The notes under the pieces are model-generated. The model made no database searches. It saw nothing but the letters and a program-made list of their open reading frames with translations, and had not been told where the DNA came from. From contig JBKPRJ010000057.1 in the NCBI GenBank assembly GCA_046734455.1, positions 1 to 6,970 of the forward strand: a DNA stretch of 6,970 bases, written 5' to 3'. Shown here in pieces: positions 4,526-6,970 of this stretch; within the stretch, counting starts at the first letter, position 1; each line of letters begins with the position of its first letter. Position numbers and translations under genes: made by a program. This DNA comes from DATEOR01 sp046734455. GTDB taxonomy: Bacteria; Actinomycetota; Thermoleophilia; Gaiellales; Gaiellaceae.

Positions 4526-5013
4526 GCGACTACACGGGCGCCCTCGAGGCCGTGGACCGCATCGTCAACCGCGAGTCGGAAGCAGACGAAGTGCTTCGGC
4601 AGACCGTGGAGGTCCTGCACGACCGCTTCGACCACTACTCCTGGGTCGGCATCTACCTCATCGAGGACGACGAGCTCGTGCTCGGCCCCTGGAGAGGCCC
4701 GCAAGCGACGGAGCACGTGCGGATCCCCATCGGCCAGGGCGTCTGCGGCGCGGCGGCCGCGAGCGGGCAGACGGAGGTCGTCGACGACGTCAACGCTGAC
4801 GAGCGCTACCTCTCCTGCTTCCCGTCGACGCGGAGCGAGATCGTCGTCCCCATCGTCTACGAGGGCAAGGTCGTCGGCGAGATCGACATCGACTCCGATG
4901 CGCCTGCCGCCTTCAGGCCCGAGGACAGGACGCTGCTCGAGCGTGTCGCAGTCCTTATCTCCCCGCACAGCCTCGTCGGGTGGGACACGGGCGGGGTCCC
5001 GTGGCAAGCCTGA
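4522..5013 (+). CDS. GAF-domain protein, free methionine-(R)-sulfoxide reductase homologue
   Basis: The product has 163 residues and is a single GAF domain, matching the fRMsr (E. coli YebR/MsrC) family, which reduces free methionine-R-sulfoxide in the cytosol. Visible are YSWVGIYLIEDDELVLGPWRGP (39-60), the GVCG cysteine C75, the YLSCF cysteine C99, SEIVVP with E106, and the DIDSD aspartates D122 and D124. Their spacing is what I recall for E. coli C94, C118, E125, D141 and D143. The position matching E. coli Cys84, reported as a resolving cysteine, is His here (H65, in EHVRIP). The protein may therefore use a different resolving route, or be a GAF sensor. Its ATG overlaps the thioesterase stop, and the next gene starts inside it. 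The C-terminus GWDTGGVPWQA is an extra tail. Confidence 0.82.
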   Translation: MSDYTGALEAVDRIVNRESEADEVLRQTVEVLHDRFDHYSWVGIYLIEDDELVLGPWRGPQATEHVRIPIGQGVCGAAAASGQTEVVDDVNADERYLSCFPSTRSEIVVPIVYEGKVVGEIDIDSDAPAAFRPEDRTLLERVAVLISPHSLVGWDTGGVPWQA

Positions 5014-5444
5014 ACCGGCTCGCATTCTCGGCCACCCTCCACTGTCTTACCGGCTGCGCGATCGGAGAGGTGCTCGGCCTCGTCATCGCGACGGCGCTCG
5101 GATGGGGCAACGCCGCCTCGATCGCGATCGCCGTCGCCCTCGCCTTCGTCTTCGGCTACTCGTTCACGCTCGTTCCGCTCCTCCGTGCGGGAATCGTCTT
5201 CGCGACCGCGGTCGGCCTCGCCCTCGCGTCGGACACGCTCTCCATCGTCGTCATGGAGATCGTCGACAACACGATCGTCCTCCTGTGGCCGGGAGCGATG
5301 GACGCGGGCCTCGCGGACATCCTCTTCTGGGGAAGCCTCGCCATCGCCCTCGCGGTCGCGTTCTTGGCCGCGTTTCCCGTGAACCGGGCGCTCATCGCAC
5401 GCGGGCGCGGGCACGCGGTCGTGCACGCCCACCACCGCCATTAG
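5001..5444 (+). CDS. Small multi-pass membrane protein, DUF4396-like
   Basis: The product has 147 residues from GTG 5001. About four membrane helices are visible (roughly 20-34, 40-62, 65-96 including a kink, and 106-125). The N-terminal HCLTGCAIGE (H14, C15, C19, E23) and the buried acidic MEIVDN (85-90) are the features I associate with DUF4396, a family without a known function. The HC-x3-C pattern and a His-rich C-terminus (HAVVHAHHRH) could bind a metal, which is inference. GTG 5001 follows GGGCGGGG at close spacing and overlaps the upstream stop by 13 bases. A second GTG at 4980 is possible but would overlap further. It is the last gene of the three-gene operon and ends seven bases before the convergent HD-GYP gene. 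Confidence 0.75.
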   Translation: MASLNRLAFSATLHCLTGCAIGEVLGLVIATALGWGNAASIAIAVALAFVFGYSFTLVPLLRAGIVFATAVGLALASDTLSIVVMEIVDNTIVLLWPGAMDAGLADILFWGSLAIALAVAFLAAFPVNRALIARGRGHAVVHAHHRH

Positions 5445-5451
5445 ATTCCAG

Positions 5452-6897
5452 CTAGCCGGGAAACGCCAGGCGGCGCGGACCGAGCTGACCCAGCCCGTTC
5501 TGCTCGGCGCCGTTGGTCTCCGTTGCCGGCTTCCCCGCGAGCACGAGGACGAGCGCCGTGACGCAGCGCGCGTCGAAGCTGGTGTCGGCCTCGCCCTGCA
5601 GATGGGCAAGCGCCTTTTCGACCGGCCACGCATCGCGGTAGACCCGAGGCGAGACAAGTGCGTCGTAGACGTCGCAGACGGCGAGGATCCTCGTCGCGAG
5701 GTCGAGGTCGTCGGCCTCGAGACCCCGCGGATACCCCCGGCCGTCGAGTCGCTCGTGGTGGTCGAGCACGAGACGCGTCACGCTCTCGTCGAATCCGCCC
5801 AAGTCCTCGAGAAGCTCGCGGCCGCGCTCGGGATGCGTCTTGATCACCGCGAACTCGTCGTCGTTCAGCGGACCGGGCTTCTGCAGGATCACATCGGGGA
5901 TCGAGAGCTTTCCGATGTCGTGCAGGAGACCGCCGATGGCGAGGCTGCGGAGGCGTGTGCGCGAAAGGTTCATCTGCTCGCCGATCTCGACGGCGAGAGT
6001 GGCGACGCGGCGCGTGTGCTCTTCCGTCGAAGTGTCCTTCGCAGCCAACGTGACCATGAGCGCCCGAACGCGCGCGCCGAGAAAAGCCTCCTCCGACGCG
6101 ACGATCTCGCTCGCGCGCAAATCGCCCACGAGCGGGCGCGAGCGCCGGCCGCGGTGGAGGTCGTAGGCCAGCGAGGCCCCGACGAACGCGATGCCGAGCA
6201 CCTCGAAGACGTGGCCGAACCACCAGCCGAGATCCATGAAGGTCAGGACGAGGGCGCCGTACGTCGCCGCGGCGAGGAGCATGAGCCCGAGAACGACGGC
6301 AAGGTCGGCCAGCCGCCGGGTCAAAAGGAAGGTGTTCGCGGCGCGGAGGGCGAGCCAGCCGTAGAGAACGAGGGTGACCGCCAGCAGCAGAAGTGCAGGG
6401 GTCGACCGGGGCTCCGGCACCGCGGGGACGACGCTCGGGAAGAACGCGCCGATGAGGCTCAGCGTGATGATGGCCACCGCGAGGGCTGCCTGCACACCGA
6501 GCACCCGGGGGATCGCGGTCGGTGCGGCGAAGGGCGAAAGCACCGAGAGCGCCAGCACCGCCGCTCCGACGGAGAGGGTTGCCGCGCCCGTTACGGAGAT
6601 GAGACCGTTCGAGCCGACGAGGACACCCGGGGTCATGAGCCCGTGGACGGCGAGCAGGGCGGCCATGAGCGCGAACCCGCCCGCGACGACCACCGTACGG
6701 GCGTCCTGCTGCTGGGCACCGGCGACCATGAGGAACACGGCCGCGGCCATCGCCACGAGGGCGGTCACGCCGACGCCGTAGAAGTGCACCCACATCGGCG
6801 GCATGAACATGACCTTGCCGAAGATCGCGAGGAGCGCGACCGGCACAGCCGCGCAGCCGACGAGGACGGCAAGCGTGGCGGGAGATCTCCGCAGCAT
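5452..6897 (-). CDS. Membrane-anchored HD-GYP protein, predicted c-di-GMP phosphodiesterase
   Basis: The product has 481 residues. About eight membrane helices fill residues 8-247 (roughly 8-27, 36-60, 66-90, 97-122, 131-152, 166-186, 195-220, 225-247), forming an unassigned sensory module. A short linker (248-275) leads to a complete HD-GYP domain: EEHTRR with H294, the HD pair H326/D327 in LLHDIGKLSIPDVILQKPG, H355 in KTHPERG, HHERLDGRGYP (380-390) with the GYP signature, and D409 in CDVYDAL. All expected metal ligands are present, so hydrolysis of c-di-GMP is likely. There is no GGDEF or EAL domain. The 30-residue tail after the domain is poorly conserved in appearance. ATG 6897 lacks a Shine-Dalgarno; GATAAC a few bases before it might be a -10 for a leaderless transcript. 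Confidence 0.92.
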   Translation of the reverse strand: MLRRSPATLAVLVGCAAVPVALLAIFGKVMFMPPMWVHFYGVGVTALVAMAAAVFLMVAGAQQQDARTVVVAGGFALMAALLAVHGLMTPGVLVGSNGLISVTGAATLSVGAAVLALSVLSPFAAPTAIPRVLGVQAALAVAIITLSLIGAFFPSVVPAVPEPRSTPALLLLAVTLVLYGWLALRAANTFLLTRRLADLAVVLGLMLLAAATYGALVLTFMDLGWWFGHVFEVLGIAFVGASLAYDLHRGRRSRPLVGDLRASEIVASEEAFLGARVRALMVTLAAKDTSTEEHTRRVATLAVEIGEQMNLSRTRLRSLAIGGLLHDIGKLSIPDVILQKPGPLNDDEFAVIKTHPERGRELLEDLGGFDESVTRLVLDHHERLDGRGYPRGLEADDLDLATRILAVCDVYDALVSPRVYRDAWPVEKALAHLQGEADTSFDARCVTALVLVLAGKPATETNGAEQNGLGQLGPRRLAFPG

Positions 6898-6970
6898 CAG
6901 AGCGTTATCGGCCTAGATCAGCAGGTGCTGAAGGGCGAGCACGGCTAGCGCGAGGCGTCGGAGAGCACCC

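Noticed and set aside
5602..6948. Plus-strand frame of 448 codons opposite the HD-GYP gene
   Set aside because: The translation is almost all Arg, Glu, Asp and His, the typical antisense shadow of a GC-rich membrane-protein gene. The minus-strand frame has a complete catalytic domain.
6913..6970. Possible C-terminal 18 residues of another minus-strand gene entering from the right edge
   Set aside because: The sequence (LRRLALAVLALQHLLI before a TAG) is plausible but far too short to support, and a neighbouring frame is open as well.

Overview
The window is GC-rich bacterial DNA, most likely chromosome of an actinobacterial lineage close to Thermoleophilia/Gaiellales. This placement is an inference. 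It rests on GTG starts, tightly coupled genes and the resemblance of the exported protein (1421-2152, minus) and the small helical protein (2660-3028, minus) to families I associate with that group. No rRNA, tRNA, CRISPR array or intact mobile element was found.

Layout. Positions 1-1275 (plus strand) hold a run of very short genes with a phage or prophage flavour: the tail of a charged helical protein, two small unrecognised proteins, a broken HNH endonuclease gene, and a small two-CxxC zinc-finger protein with a coiled-coil tail. The HNH gene carries both a frameshift and an in-frame stop, so this block looks like a decaying prophage remnant. Positions 1421-2152 (minus) encode a secreted protein of unknown function, with a structured leader upstream. 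Positions 2660-3028 (minus) encode a small helical protein of unknown function.

Positions 3029-4060 are about 1 kb without a convincing gene but dense in inverted repeats. They include a degenerate sequence resembling a c-di-AMP (ydaO-yuaA) riboswitch with no gene behind it, a large bulged hairpin, a UUCG-loop terminator-like hairpin, and two exact copies of a 20-base motif that is also partly shared by a hairpin at 2542-2571.

Positions 4061-5444 (plus) form a compact three-gene operon: a hotdog-fold acyl-CoA thioesterase, a GAF-type free methionine-R-sulfoxide reductase homologue, and a small DUF4396-like membrane protein. The first two overlap by ATGA and the last two by 13 bases. Convergent to it, with only seven bases between the stops, is a minus-strand gene (5452-6897) for a membrane-anchored HD-GYP protein, a predicted c-di-GMP phosphodiesterase.

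The operon points to housekeeping functions (thioester hydrolysis, repair of oxidised methionine), and the HD-GYP protein to second-messenger signalling. I see no evidence for a complete new defence or mobile system. The items most worth following up are the reductase homologue with a His in place of a conserved Cys, the orphan riboswitch-like element, the hairpin repeat family, and the switch-like leader of the exported protein gene.
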